This document shows, one piece after another, positions 9,202 to 18,339 of a stretch of DNA of 64,000 bases. Origin of the DNA: an uncultured Opitutales bacterium (lineage in GTDB: Bacteria > Verrucomicrobiota > Verrucomicrobiia > Opitutales > Intestinicryptomonadaceae); contig CALXLM010000026.1 of the NCBI GenBank assembly GCA_944389195.1, positions 62,001 through 126,000 of the forward strand, written 5' to 3'. Below the pieces are notes generated by a model. It saw only the letters and a list, made by a program, of their open reading frames with translations. It made no database searches and was not told the DNA's origin. The translations under genes and the position numbers were made by a program. Positions within the stretch are counted from its first letter, which is position 1. Each line of letters starts with the position of its first letter.

Positions 9202-10299
9202 ATGCCAGCTCAAAACGCAAAGCGCGTTGTCGTAAAACTCGGCACGGGGGTGCTCACTTATGGCGTCGGGCAGCTCGACACCGGCAGAATGCGCTCCATC
9301 TGCAAACAGATTGCGGAGGTTAAAAAGCGGGGGACACAAGTCGTCCTCGTCAGTTCCGGCGCCGTCGGATTGGGCATGGGAAAACTCGGCCTAAAGGCGC
9401 GGCCTAAACGCATAGGGGCCGTTCAGGAGTGCGCGGCGGTCGGACAGGGCATGCTGATACAAACATGGGCAGAACTTTTCGAGCCGTTCGGCACGACCGT
9501 CGCGCAAATACTTGTCACGCGCGACGACGTTGACGTGCTGGCGCGCCACAAGGCGATGCGCGATCTGATAGACAGGCTCCTCTCTGACGGCATAGTCCCG
9601 ATAATAAACGAAAACGACTGCATAAGCGCGGCGGAACTTAACATAAAGTTCGGAGACAACGATGTTCTCAGCGCTCTTGTGGCGACGCTGTCAAAGGCCG
9701 ACAAGCTGATGATACTGTCCACGGCGAAGGGGCTTGTGGATATAAACGGCACCGGACGCATAATAGACACCGTAGAAAAAGTCACTCCAGAAATCCGCGC
9801 AATGGCGCGCGGAACGACGAGTGCAACCGCCGTAGGCGGAATGATCACAAAAATTAAGGCTGCCGAAATTGCGACAAGCTCCGGATGCGAAGTGCACATC
9901 GCTAACGGCAGCGAGGACGGCGTAATACCGCGCATTCTCGAAGGCGAAAAAATAGGAACGCTTTTTCTTGCACTTCCAAAATCCGTAAGCTCAAAGAAAA
10001 GGTGGTTGGCGCATTTCGGAAGAACAATAGGAAAAATTTACGTTGACGGCGGAGCCGCAAAGGCGATGCGCAATACCGGCAGTTCCCTGCTTCCGGCAGG
10101 CGTCAAGGAGGTTTCGGGAAACTTTAAAAAGGGAGACCTTGTCGAAATAATAGACGCCGAAAACAACTATGTGACAGCCCGGGGCCTTGCGGAAAAAAAT
10201 TCCGATGAAATAAAATCTTTCTTGGGCGCGAAGCGCGGCGGAAAGAAATGCGGGCACAAAGACGTTGTCGTGCACCGCGATAATCTTGCGATAGTATAA
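9202..10299 (+). CDS. proB: Glutamate 5-kinase with PUA domain
   Basis: First step of proline synthesis: ATP-dependent phosphorylation of glutamate. Residues 1-255 are the amino-acid kinase domain (VVVKLGTGVLTYG, SSGAVGLGMGKLGL, INENDC, KFGDNDVLSALVA, GGMITKIKAAEIA). Residues about 275-360 form a PUA domain, present in most bacterial ProB proteins. Length 365 is normal. The usual partner proA is not adjacent, and the gene instead rides in the pyrH-frr transcription unit. sufT starts 3 nt after the stop. Confidence 0.96.
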   Translation: MPAQNAKRVVVKLGTGVLTYGVGQLDTGRMRSICKQIAEVKKRGTQVVLVSSGAVGLGMGKLGLKARPKRIGAVQECAAVGQGMLIQTWAELFEPFGTTVAQILVTRDDVDVLARHKAMRDLIDRLLSDGIVPIINENDCISAAELNIKFGDNDVLSALVATLSKADKLMILSTAKGLVDINGTGRIIDTVEKVTPEIRAMARGTTSATAVGGMITKIKAAEIATSSGCEVHIANGSEDGVIPRILEGEKIGTLFLALPKSVSSKKRWLAHFGRTIGKIYVDGGAAKAMRNTGSSLLPAGVKEVSGNFKKGDLVEIIDAENNYVTARGLAEKNSDEIKSFLGAKRGGKKCGHKDVVVHRDNLAIV

Positions 10300-10302
10300 A
10301 AT

Positions 10303-10905
10303 ATGGAAAAAAACGTCAAAATATCGCGCGACTGTCCGGCGATGCTGATACCTTCGGGGGCGAAAGTGCTTCTTTCAAAAGGCTGCGTTGTCGATATTAC
10401 CCACAAACTCGGCGGAAACTTTACCGTAAGGGGAATCTTCGGAATGGCGCGCATAGACGGCGAAAACGCCGATGCTATCGGACAGACGAAGCCTGAAACG
10501 CAACCGGACGTAAAAGAGGCGTCGTGCTCCACGGTCGCCCAGCTGGTAAGCCAGCGACAATCAAAACCCGGCATGGCCAATGAAGGCGGCAGCCTAAGCG
10601 AAAGCGATGTATGGGAGGTTGCAAAAACCGTCTTCGATCCGGAAATACCCGTCAACATTGTCGATTTGGGGCTTGTATATAGGCTCGAAATTTTCGGCGC
10701 CGAAGACGGGAAAAAGCGCGTCGAGGCCGATATGACGCTCACCGCTCCGGGATGCGCCATGGGCCCAATGATAGCAGAAGACCTCAAAATGAGATTGGAA
10801 TCCCTGCCGGCCGTGGCAGAGGCGAATGTCAACATCGTATGGGATCCACCGTGGAATAAGGATATGATGAGCGAAGAGGCACGCATGATTTTAGGCTTGG
10901 CATAA
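10303..10905 (+). CDS. sufT: SufT-type iron-sulfur cluster assembly protein (MIP18/DUF59)
   Basis: Probable auxiliary factor for maturation of Fe-S proteins. The N-terminal half (1-95) is the conserved SufT extension with a DCPAMLIPSGAKVLLSKG segment and a variable linker. The C-terminal half is the DUF59/MIP18 domain with VFDPEIPVNIVDLGLVY, the reactive-cysteine motif TLTAPGCAMG and VWDPPWNKDMMSEEARMILG. Length 200 fits the SufT family. Other suf genes are absent from the window. It closes the operon begun by the hydrolase at 2529. Confidence 0.88.
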   Translation: MEKNVKISRDCPAMLIPSGAKVLLSKGCVVDITHKLGGNFTVRGIFGMARIDGENADAIGQTKPETQPDVKEASCSTVAQLVSQRQSKPGMANEGGSLSESDVWEVAKTVFDPEIPVNIVDLGLVYRLEIFGAEDGKKRVEADMTLTAPGCAMGPMIAEDLKMRLESLPAVAEANVNIVWDPPWNKDMMSEEARMILGLA

Positions 10906-10956
10906 CGTACGGGCTCGCTATCATATTCAGATTATAAATCCACCCTCTTAGTGAAA

Positions 10957-11844
10957 ATGAAAATCATCACAAATATTATTTGCATATTTCTGCTATCCGC
11001 AGCGGCCTCTTCAGCCGCCGAAAAGATAACGCTTACCGGAAGCGACCTTCTCAAGTCCATAATAGCAAACGAAATTGAGTCGATAGCCAAGAAAAACAAT
11101 ATCGGTGTTGCCATCAATATGAACGGCACATACGCGGCATTCGACGATATCAAATCGGGAAAATCGGAAATCGCAATAGTAGCTCTGCCGCGCGGGCATA
11201 AAATGCCAGAAGGTCTTACGGCATTCCCGTTCGCCTATCAAGCGGCGATAGTTATCGTAAACAACGTAAACCCGCTTGAGGAAATAACTACAAAACAACT
11301 ATCTTCTATTTACTCGATAGCCGCAAAGCCCCGCGTAGAGACTTGGCAGCAACTCGGCGTAAAAAATATCGGCCTTCGAAACATAGTTCCCATCACGACA
11401 AGCCTGTCGGACAATGTCGTCGTGGAGCTTTTTAAATACACGGCAATGAACGGGACGAACATAGGGCAATGGGTACACGTCGCCGAAAACAAACCCTCAA
11501 TCTACAATATGATTAAAGGCAACAATTCTGCCATCGGCGTGATTGGAAAATTAGATCCCGGGAACAACAATCTCATCAAAATCGTATCGGTTGCAAAGCC
11601 GAATGAAGAGACTAATAAATCATACGCGTTCAAACCCGACAGGGAAAATATTTTTAACGGGGACTATCCCCTTACCCTGCCCTTCTATTTGGTGTTTAAA
11701 AAAGAAAACATCGATAAGATAAGGCCCATCGCCAAAATCCTTCTCGGAGACGCTATCGCGGATAAAATAGATAAATCCGATTTCTTTAGCGCGCCGTCAA
11801 GCTCCAGAAAAAAATCTATTTTTAACCTTGACATACCCCAATAA
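10957..11844 (+). CDS. PstS-like periplasmic substrate-binding protein (orphan)
   Basis: Secreted protein of 295 residues. The start is ATG 10957 (a GTG six bases earlier is also possible); it gives the signal peptide MKIITNIICIFLLSAAASSA. The body has the PBP-like order of phosphate-binding proteins: LTGSDLL near the N-terminus, SEIAIVALPRG, ITTKQLSSIYSI and a serine-rich IVPITTSLSDNVVVELFK stretch. It is more divergent than true PstS, and no pst permease, ATPase or phoU lies nearby. The ligand could be phosphate or another oxyanion, or the protein may serve as an envelope sensor. tRNA-Gly begins 33 bases after the stop. Confidence 0.7.
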   Translation: MKIITNIICIFLLSAAASSAAEKITLTGSDLLKSIIANEIESIAKKNNIGVAINMNGTYAAFDDIKSGKSEIAIVALPRGHKMPEGLTAFPFAYQAAIVIVNNVNPLEEITTKQLSSIYSIAAKPRVETWQQLGVKNIGLRNIVPITTSLSDNVVVELFKYTAMNGTNIGQWVHVAENKPSIYNMIKGNNSAIGVIGKLDPGNNNLIKIVSVAKPNEETNKSYAFKPDRENIFNGDYPLTLPFYLVFKKENIDKIRPIAKILLGDAIADKIDKSDFFSAPSSSRKKSIFNLDIPQ

Positions 11845-11877
11845 AAATCCACCTTTTACGGGAACAATAAACTTTAC

Positions 11878-11953
11878 GCGGGCATAGCTCAATTGGCAGA
11901 GCGCGACCTTGCCAAGGTTGAGGTTGTGAGTTCGAACCTCATTGCCCGCTCCA
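11878..11953 (+). tRNA. tRNA-Gly (anticodon GCC)
   Basis: Full cloverleaf: acceptor stem GCGGGCA/TGCCCGC, D arm TAGCTCAATTGGCAGAGC, anticodon stem-loop ACCTTGCCAAGGT with anticodon GCC, T loop TTCGAAC, discriminator T and an encoded CCA. It reads GGC and GGT codons. An intrinsic terminator follows after 8 bases. Confidence 0.97.
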
Positions 11954-11961
11954 ATTTTTAA

Positions 11962-11996
11962 GGCTGCAATTCCAAGGGAATTGCGGCCTTTTTATT
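11962..11996 (+). terminator. Intrinsic terminator after tRNA-Gly
   Basis: A 12-bp stem (GGCTGCAATTCC / GGAATTGCGGCC, one G-T pair) with a 3-nt loop followed by TTTTTATTTT. Confidence 0.9.
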
Positions 11997-13258
11997 TTCT
12001 GTTTGCATTCAGCAGGCACAGTGCATTTTACATTATGCTTATTTCAAAAGAAGCCTTAACTAAAATGGGCAAAAAAACTGCATAACAGGCTTTATTTCGG
12101 CAATCGATTTTACAGGTTCACTCCGCATTTCGCGGCTGCCCACAATCCGCAGTTGTCATGGCGCCGATGTCCGTACCTAATTCTTCCCAAGCTTTGAATC
12201 CTTAAGGCGTCCTACTCCCTTAGCGTTCCGACTCAAAACAAAGCCCACGCATATCCTGCACCAACCTCTTTTTTCGGCGCCGACAATTTTATACCGCAGA
12301 TTCGGTATCCGGCATCTATGCGCACCACAATCTATCATTGGAAACGCCAATTGGGGCGGCGCAAATATTGGCCCTTTTAACGCAACCTATTTTCATGCTG
12401 CTTTTGACACATTTTAACTTTAGATATTTCCTACGCATTGCAAACCCTACCCATTTATGCGGCAACCCCGCACACATAAAAACCTGCACACAGGCATTAA
12501 CTGTAAGAGATGCTCCACATTTTCGCTTTTGCATTCCACAATACTTTGCACAAATTACCTTGACGAACAAAAATTCTAATTTTCACATTTACAATGCGGA
12601 TTCATCGCCTTTTTCGGCTACCTTTGATTTTGAGGCAATAGTGTATTATTCACTATCTCGAAAAAACTCCCGCGCAATATTAAAAATAAGATATCCTGCC
12701 GAATTGCCCGTTACCGTTTTCCAGCTCGTTTTGTCTGCATGCAAAAATACTTGCATGTGCCTCGCCTTTTCGATACCGGCCCGCCGTTAACGTTTTAATA
12801 TTCCTGTTCTCCCCATCTTTCTAATACTTTAATTCCACAAAGCTTCACTTGAACGCTGCAAGCAAAAAACACGCCCGATTTATACGTCACGACAATGTTT
12901 CCGTATACTCCTGTCGGCCTCCGAAATTTTTAACGTCTTAGACAATCAATATTGCATTCCAAATCCATTGAAACTTAGACTCATTTTGATATTGCCACAC
13001 TTCCGCCACAATAGAAACGCCGCAAACGCTCGACAACACAGCCATGTCGCCACGCCTCAAATGGCAGGTAAGCGCAAGCGGCGACGGATAACGGCCTTCT
13101 AAAAACAATGCCCCATATTGCAAAAGGCAAACGGATTTCGCGCGCGAAACGGAGCTTCTCCCACAACATCGGGAAGGAAATTCACTCAAAGACAGACTTA
13201 ATCGAAATCGACTTATATTCTTGACCGAATGCCAAAGTGAATCAAAACTTAAAGGAAA
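11997..13258. other. Long spacer without a convincing gene
   Basis: About 1.26 kb. The plus strand is markedly pyrimidine-rich and poorer in G than neighbouring genes. Open frames up to 150 codons (for example 12338-12790 plus) are rich in Cys, His and Phe, lack start signals and show no family motif, so I do not call them. It may be non-coding or the remains of a decayed gene. Confidence 0.5.
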
Positions 13259-13684
13259 ATGATTACGCGCAATAAAAACATTTTATACATATTGTACCCC
13301 GCCACCTATATCCCCCTTGCGCTGGCCGGATCGGCTTATGCCAAGGCCGATTTCTCAAACGCCCTTTACATTCTTTACGCGCTTCTACCGTTCGCCGCGT
13401 CTTCTGTCATATCTATAGCCGGAGCTCTATCTGGCAAAAACAGTTTCTCAAAAAGATTCGTGGACAAATGTAGTCTGTCGCGTTTTTCAGTGCTTGCATT
13501 TTGCACTTATGTCGCATGTCTGTTTGCCGCAAGTGTTCTGGCTCTTGCAATTCGCGGAAGGGAAAACCTGCCTTTTGTTATGGGCGCGTGGATGATACTG
13601 CTTACAATATTCAGCGTTTACCTGTTTTTCTGGCTGTACGCGGTTTACCGCATATTATACAAGGACAACCCGGATTTTGCATAA
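13259..13684 (+). CDS. Small membrane protein of unknown function, four TM segments
   Basis: I do not recognise the family. The 141-residue product has about four hydrophobic segments (near residues 8-26, 37-57, 79-98 and 107-130) and short charged loops, with a C-terminal YRILYKDNPDFA tail probably in the cytosol. AAAGGA lies close before the ATG. Normal composition and the clean membrane topology argue that it is real. It follows the long 11997-13258 spacer and converges with the esterase at 13785, with an inverted repeat between the two genes. Confidence 0.7.
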   Translation: MITRNKNILYILYPATYIPLALAGSAYAKADFSNALYILYALLPFAASSVISIAGALSGKNSFSKRFVDKCSLSRFSVLAFCTYVACLFAASVLALAIRGRENLPFVMGAWMILLTIFSVYLFFWLYAVYRILYKDNPDFA

Positions 13685-13694
13685 CGCGAAACTG

Positions 13695-13735
13695 ATGCGC
13701 GCAATCACCCCTTCTTAAGTGCTGAATGCGCGCAT
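13695..13735. repeat. 9-bp inverted repeat between convergent genes
   Basis: ATGCGCGCA (13695-13703) and TGCGCGCAT (13727-13735), loop 23 nt. There is no T-run directly after either arm, so it is a weak terminator candidate at best. Confidence 0.45.
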
Positions 13736-13784
13736 GTTTCAATTTGCCCCACCGGGCACGAACTAAATGTCATGTGTACATGTT

Positions 13785-14915
13785 TTAATCTGTACCTAAA
13801 GCCTCTTTTAAAGTTGGAAGGGAATTTTTAAACATAAGGAAAAATCCCAAATCGTTCGGGTGGCAGTTGTCCACGGTAAGATAGGAATAATCCGCGCCTT
13901 CGAACAATTTTTTTCCCTCGACAAGCCACACTTTTTTGTCGCCGTTTTTAACGGCGTTTTCGTAAGTTGCCCGAACTATGCCGTCCCGCTCGGAGGTATG
14001 CCCTGAAATCTTGCCAAATATTATTATCGGAAGGTCGGGACGCGCCTTTCTGACAATCTTAAAAAACTGTTCGTGGGTTTTCTTCAGGTGTTCTGCGGTG
14101 GGTGCATTATAATCGTAGTCGTAAACAAAAGCGGCAAGATCGAGAGATGCTATAAGTTCGGCCATTTTTATTTCTCCCTTGGCGTTTCCGGAAAAACCGA
14201 GGTTTATCATCGGGGCGTCGAGGGCGCGGCAGAGCATTGCGGCATAGGCGTTGGATGTTCTTGTGGCGCAAGCGCCCTGGGTTATGGAAGACCCGTAAAA
14301 CAATATGGGTTTTTTGATTTTATGCGGCGTAGGAGCCTCGATTTTCGCGTCGGGGGCAAGCCCTATCTCAAGCGAATTTACGCCGTTATAGAGCGGAAGG
14401 TAGAGCGTGCAGTCGCGCATTTTACGGGGCAGGTTTTTCGCCAGAGGCATTACCAGCGGCGTCGGGACCTCCAGCATATAATGGCTCGGATTTACGGTTT
14501 TTATGTATCTGTTCGTATCAAAAAACAGGTCGAATCCCGATGACCCAGTACTCGGCATGTGGCCCATGCACGGCTTTGTGTTCAAAAGCGATGCCCGCAA
14601 AACGATATACGGAGAATCGGTGCGGAAGCGCACTACCCCGCCGGCGGTATGCGACGCCAACGAATAAACCCCTCCGCTTATGTCGTCGGGCTTTGTCGAA
14701 TGCGGCAGCCGGAACAGTTTTCGCCCCTTTTCATGCCACGGAAACCCCTCCAAAACAAACGGCTCGGAAAGAGCGTCGCGGTATGCGACATCGATGTTTC
14801 CAAGCTTCTCTACAGCGAAGTTTTTGTCGAGCTTCGATATGTCTTCCTGCGCAACAACTACAGCGCCCAAATTTACGGCAACAAAGGCCAATAACAACAA
14901 AACCGTTTTTTTCAT
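13785..14915 (-). CDS. Secreted SGNH-family esterase with N-terminal jelly-roll domain
   Basis: Exported esterase of 376 residues. The ATG at 14915 gives the signal peptide MKKTVLLLLAFVAVNLGAVVVA; the frame upstream is open but not signal-like. Residues about 60-190 form the N-terminal beta domain typical of this group (SGGVYSLASHTAGGVVRFRTDS). The SGNH core follows: ILFYGSSITQGACATRTSNAY with the nucleophile Ser, NLGFSGNAKGE, and the His block TVDNCHPNDLGF. This matches the two-domain SGNH_hydro_N plus Lipase_GDSL_3 architecture seen in saccharolytic bacteria. It probably deacylates a glycan; it lies downstream of the glycosidase at 15256 on the same strand, 340 bases away. Confidence 0.85.
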   Translation of the reverse strand: MKKTVLLLLAFVAVNLGAVVVAQEDISKLDKNFAVEKLGNIDVAYRDALSEPFVLEGFPWHEKGRKLFRLPHSTKPDDISGGVYSLASHTAGGVVRFRTDSPYIVLRASLLNTKPCMGHMPSTGSSGFDLFFDTNRYIKTVNPSHYMLEVPTPLVMPLAKNLPRKMRDCTLYLPLYNGVNSLEIGLAPDAKIEAPTPHKIKKPILFYGSSITQGACATRTSNAYAAMLCRALDAPMINLGFSGNAKGEIKMAELIASLDLAAFVYDYDYNAPTAEHLKKTHEQFFKIVRKARPDLPIIIFGKISGHTSERDGIVRATYENAVKNGDKKVWLVEGKKLFEGADYSYLTVDNCHPNDLGFFLMFKNSLPTLKEALGTD

Positions 14916-15255
14916 GTCCCAACATGCTATTCCCGCACCGCGCCTTTTCAAGCAAATAAGCCGAAAAGTCGAAAACGCTTTTTCTTTACCGGCAAGCGCG
15001 CTATACCGTTCCGCGCGTTTCCGCGTTTTTTTAGCCGCAAAATACATTTGCGTACGAACCACCGGTAAAACAGTTCCGAACAAATCGATAAAACTGATAT
15101 AAGAATCCGCCAATTACTCCTTATGCGCCACAAAATGCACCGACCCGCGCCCGGTTTGGCATCCTGCGCATTAAGCCATGAAAGCGTCCTGCTAAGCCGA
15201 TAAAAGCGCATGCGGGAAAAGCAATACCACAGGCCATGCGTGCCCGAACCACAAG
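14916..15255. other. Spacer between the glycosidase and the SGNH esterase
   Basis: 340 bases between two minus-strand genes. No known motif, clear promoter or terminator was seen; open frames here have no recognisable content. Confidence 0.4.
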
Positions 15256-17037
15256 CTATGGTCTGTAAAGCCTGTAAGACTTGGAAGCAACCTCCTGGCC
15301 TTTGTATTTGAACGGCATATCGGTATAGTTCGAGACTATCTCGCTCCCGTCCGAATAGCGCGACACAAAGACATTATCGGCAATTTCGTCGTGGAAATCC
15401 ATATATTCAAGCTGCAAATACGAAAGTTTTTTATATTCGTCGTACGCCTCCTTGATTTTCGATACCCCAAACGACATATTTTCGTCGGTATCGCAAACGA
15501 TGTCGTCCCTGCCCATCCAGTTGTTGTTTGTATCGAGGAATTTCGAATGGAAATAGAACGACGGCCTGCCCCCGAATTCTATAAATTTTAGGCGAGTATC
15601 GGCATTTTTAATGGTATAGTTTACCGTGTAAGGTCCCGGGTTGTACAAAACAATGCCGTGATATACGAGAGGCCATATCGGAATTTGCCTGTCCATGAGT
15701 TTTCCGTTTCCGCGGCCGAGAAGAAACGACACGTACAAAATGGAATCGACCTGCGAGAAGCAGTGGTCGTATCCCCCCTCGGACATGGCCCCCCCGAACG
15801 TCTTGTTGCAATATTCGAATATTTTGTTCATGTAGCGCGCCGCCTCGTCCGGATTCGTAGGATGGCGCGGATCAAAGCAGTCGCGCGCCGCCACGCAGGA
15901 AACCACGTCGATATAGTGCATTCCCTTAAAGCCCAAATCGGCGACCTTCGCCAGATCGCGCTCGCCGAAACGCTCGTAGGCGCGCTTCCAGCAAACGTTG
16001 TACATGGCCCCGCCGCTCCACTGCATCGACTGCATTTGAAGGGACCCGTCCGGATTTTTTATTATAAACTCCTCGTCCCAAACGTCGGCAATCTCATACG
16101 CGTCCGTGCTGTTTGTATGGCATGTCATCAGATATCCGTCCGCGAGGGTGTTTTTTACGAGAGAGCGCAGCTTAGCCTCGCCCCCGAGAGCAGGCTCTAC
16201 GGGAAACATTTGGGGATAGCGCCCGTCGTGCCCGCGAATGTTCCATCCTACAAGGCATAGTTCCGCCCTGTCGACGCCCTGCCGCTTAAGCTCCCCGACA
16301 AGCTCTCCGACCCTGTCGAAAGTGACGGCAACCCTCATTTTCGGTTCATTTTCGAGAGTCTGGTGGGGGACCTTGGAAGGCGCCGGCTTCCAACCGAGCC
16401 TGATTCTTATTTCGGGCGCCTCCAGACAATATTTCAAAGCCGGCTTATCCTTTATTTTCTCCCTAAGCGGCTTTACCTCGCCCAAGCCGAGTTTGTACTT
16501 TCTGTATTCGCGCGCCATTCCCGAATAGTTGGCGTCGGCCCCGTCAAGCCGAACATAATCTATAATAATGTCGTCGTACGCCTTGCGTTTAGCGAAATCG
16601 TAATAGACGGTCTGAAAATAGTTTTCGCCTTTTTTTACGGTCTTTGCGGAAAACGAATACGGCATTCCCTTTATTATGCCGACATATGTCCCAGCAGGGG
16701 TTTTCGTGCCCACAAACGCCATCTGCGCCCTCTGGATACCCGTCTGCCCGTCGGGACGCTTTAAAAACTTTGTCAGCACGCCGTTCGGCAAAACCATATA
16801 TCCGTCGTCCCCCTCTTTTGCCTTTGCGAAATCGGGAGTTATCTCTACGGCGACAATCTCGCCGGGTATGGATTTTTTCGGAATTACAAGCCTAAACACG
16901 TTCGAGGCGCGCTTTTCCAAAGCAACGCTTTTTTTCTCCGACTTTCCGCCGGCATATTTAAAGGTCACGTCGGCGTTCTCCGCCGGCGACGTCAGGCACG
17001 CAAAAAATACGGCCGCAAAAATAATCGCTCTCATCAT
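15256..17037 (-). CDS. Secreted DUF5696-like glycoside hydrolase candidate
   Basis: Exported protein of 593 residues. The start at 17037 (ATG ATG) gives the signal peptide MMRAIIFAAVFFACLTSPA. A beta-rich N-terminal region (about 20-190) is followed by a TIM-barrel-like part: VDRAELCLVGWNIRGHDGRY, LMTCHTNSTDAY, GMHYIDVVSC and the acidic AMSEGGYDH. This arrangement recalls DUF5696-type proteins annotated as glycosidase-like in Verrucomicrobiota and Firmicutes; I cannot name the substrate. Acids such as the Asp in YIDVV and the Glu in MSEGG are plausible catalytic residues (inference). The promoter holds a perfect palindrome, suggesting induction control. Confidence 0.65.
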   Translation of the reverse strand: MMRAIIFAAVFFACLTSPAENADVTFKYAGGKSEKKSVALEKRASNVFRLVIPKKSIPGEIVAVEITPDFAKAKEGDDGYMVLPNGVLTKFLKRPDGQTGIQRAQMAFVGTKTPAGTYVGIIKGMPYSFSAKTVKKGENYFQTVYYDFAKRKAYDDIIIDYVRLDGADANYSGMAREYRKYKLGLGEVKPLREKIKDKPALKYCLEAPEIRIRLGWKPAPSKVPHQTLENEPKMRVAVTFDRVGELVGELKRQGVDRAELCLVGWNIRGHDGRYPQMFPVEPALGGEAKLRSLVKNTLADGYLMTCHTNSTDAYEIADVWDEEFIIKNPDGSLQMQSMQWSGGAMYNVCWKRAYERFGERDLAKVADLGFKGMHYIDVVSCVAARDCFDPRHPTNPDEAARYMNKIFEYCNKTFGGAMSEGGYDHCFSQVDSILYVSFLLGRGNGKLMDRQIPIWPLVYHGIVLYNPGPYTVNYTIKNADTRLKFIEFGGRPSFYFHSKFLDTNNNWMGRDDIVCDTDENMSFGVSKIKEAYDEYKKLSYLQLEYMDFHDEIADNVFVSRYSDGSEIVSNYTDMPFKYKGQEVASKSYRLYRP

Positions 17038-17047
17038 AATAGGGAAC

Positions 17048-17076
17048 ACGATAATTTGCTCTAACGTTAGAGTCAA
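17048..17076 (-). promoter_or_regulatory. Promoter of the DUF5696-like gene with embedded palindrome
   Basis: On the minus strand TTGACT (17076-17071), 17-nt spacer, TATCGT (17053-17048), then 10 nt to the ATG at 17037. The perfect 14-nt palindrome CTCTAACGTTAGAG (17072-17059) overlaps the -35 and fills most of the spacer. A central CG in a TAACGTTA core is typical of LacI/GalR-family operators, so repression at this site is a reasonable guess. Confidence 0.55.
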
Positions 17077-17142
17077 GACTTTTTCGGCCTCTTATGCGAA
17101 AAAAATTGAAAAAAAACGCCTGCGCGAAACAATTCCGGCATT

Positions 17143-17889
17143 ATGACATTTTCCAGAACATACGGAGTCAGAAGTTCAGAAATAACGCCGAACTATACGC
17201 TGAAAGAATACTATGTAGGAATGTATTTTCAGGAATGTTTCGCCGAATATGCTGCATCGAGGGGCGTTGCCGCCTACGATGTTTCGAAAGATGGGCTAAC
17301 TTGGATCACCTCGGACGTGCGGATAGACTTCTCCGGAGACGCTCCTTTTTGGCGCGAAAAAATCGATATGGAAGTATGGGTTTGGAAAACAACAACGGCT
17401 CGCATTTACGTCGATTTTTTTGCAAGGCGCGGAGGCGCGGAAATAGCGAGAGGATCGTCCATACAGCTTATCGCCGACGCAAAAACCCACCGCCCCGTCA
17501 GAGCCGACAAATATGCGGAAAAATTCGACCTTCGGGAATTTTCCGTTTTCGGCGGCGGAAATCTTGAAAAAATCGGGGTTTCCGGAACTCTTACGGAAAA
17601 TTCCGAAACATTTGAAACGGCGCAGGCCGTAAGGTTCGATGACCTCGACTTCAACCTCCATTTAAACAATGTCAAATATGTGCCGCGCGCCCTCGAGTCC
17701 ATGCCTGCCGAATACAGGCTTTCCCACAAGCTTGTCTCGTACCGCATAAAATTTCTGCACGAGGCGTTTTTCAACGACACCGTAGTATCGACAGTGTCGA
17801 TAAGCGGATTGGAATGCCTGCATACGCTTGCCAGAAAAAGCGACGGCGTGCAGCTTTGCCTGATGAAAAGCCTATGGAAAGACTTGTAG
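17143..17889 (+). CDS. Acyl-ACP thioesterase
   Basis: Cytosolic thioesterase releasing fatty acids from acyl carrier protein, 248 residues, double hot-dog fold of the PF01643 type. The N-terminal half reads SEITPNYTLKEYYVGMYFQE and continues with WREKIDMEVWVWK. The C-terminal half carries DLDFNLHLNNVKYVPRALES, matching the conserved DxNxHxNN catalytic signature of the family. It is divergent from the glycosidase at 15256 across 105 bases that hold a palindromic operator candidate. The neighbouring zinc-ribbon gene follows after 81 bases. Confidence 0.85.
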   Translation: MTFSRTYGVRSSEITPNYTLKEYYVGMYFQECFAEYAASRGVAAYDVSKDGLTWITSDVRIDFSGDAPFWREKIDMEVWVWKTTTARIYVDFFARRGGAEIARGSSIQLIADAKTHRPVRADKYAEKFDLREFSVFGGGNLEKIGVSGTLTENSETFETAQAVRFDDLDFNLHLNNVKYVPRALESMPAEYRLSHKLVSYRIKFLHEAFFNDTVVSTVSISGLECLHTLARKSDGVQLCLMKSLWKDL

Positions 17890-17970
17890 CGCGGGCGCAA
17901 AAAACCCGGCTTGGGCGCATTTTTCCTTGCAAAAATATTGAACGTATGTTCGTTTTACCTGCGTGGAACA

Positions 17971-18339
17971 ATGAAACATACCGAGGATATTATAATCAAG
18001 CTGTTGCAAATCCGCCAAGCCCGCAAGCTTGCGGAGTCCAATGTTATGTCCGACGAAGACATTCAAAAACTGCGCGATTTAATCACCTCAAACAGGAGGC
18101 AGATTCCCACGTTTGCCTTGTCCCATTTCGACAGGCTTGAAGCTTCCGGTAAAAGCGGCCTTGCGGAGGCGAAATACGGGAAATGTTCGGCGTGCGGCGC
18201 GGAGATAGACGCCGACGAGATCGAATATCTTAAAAAAAATAGAAATATCGGCGTATGCGACAACTGCTTCGCGTTTATATACATACCCGACGACAAATTC
18301 GATGTCTCGGCGTTTTTTAAGGAACTTCTAGCAAAATAA
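17971..18339 (+). CDS. Zinc-ribbon protein, unknown function
   Basis: Protein of 122 residues starting MKHTEDIIIKLLQIRQARKL; the first 65 residues are predicted helical and the middle has KCSACGAEID...VCDNCFAFIY, a four-cysteine zinc ribbon, followed by IPDDKFDVSAFFKELLAK. The layout (helical hairpin plus C4 zinc finger) recalls DksA/TraR-like regulators, but the diagnostic DksA acidic tip is not obvious. The upstream frame is open, yet the ATG at 17971 gives the natural N-terminus. Confidence 0.65.
   Translation: MKHTEDIIIKLLQIRQARKLAESNVMSDEDIQKLRDLITSNRRQIPTFALSHFDRLEASGKSGLAEAKYGKCSACGAEIDADEIEYLKKNRNIGVCDNCFAFIYIPDDKFDVSAFFKELLAK

Noticed and set aside
12338-12790. Open frame of 150 codons in the 12 kb spacer
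   Set aside because: Rich in Cys, His and Phe, no start signal, no family motif, and opposing frames are equally open; it looks like non-coding sequence.
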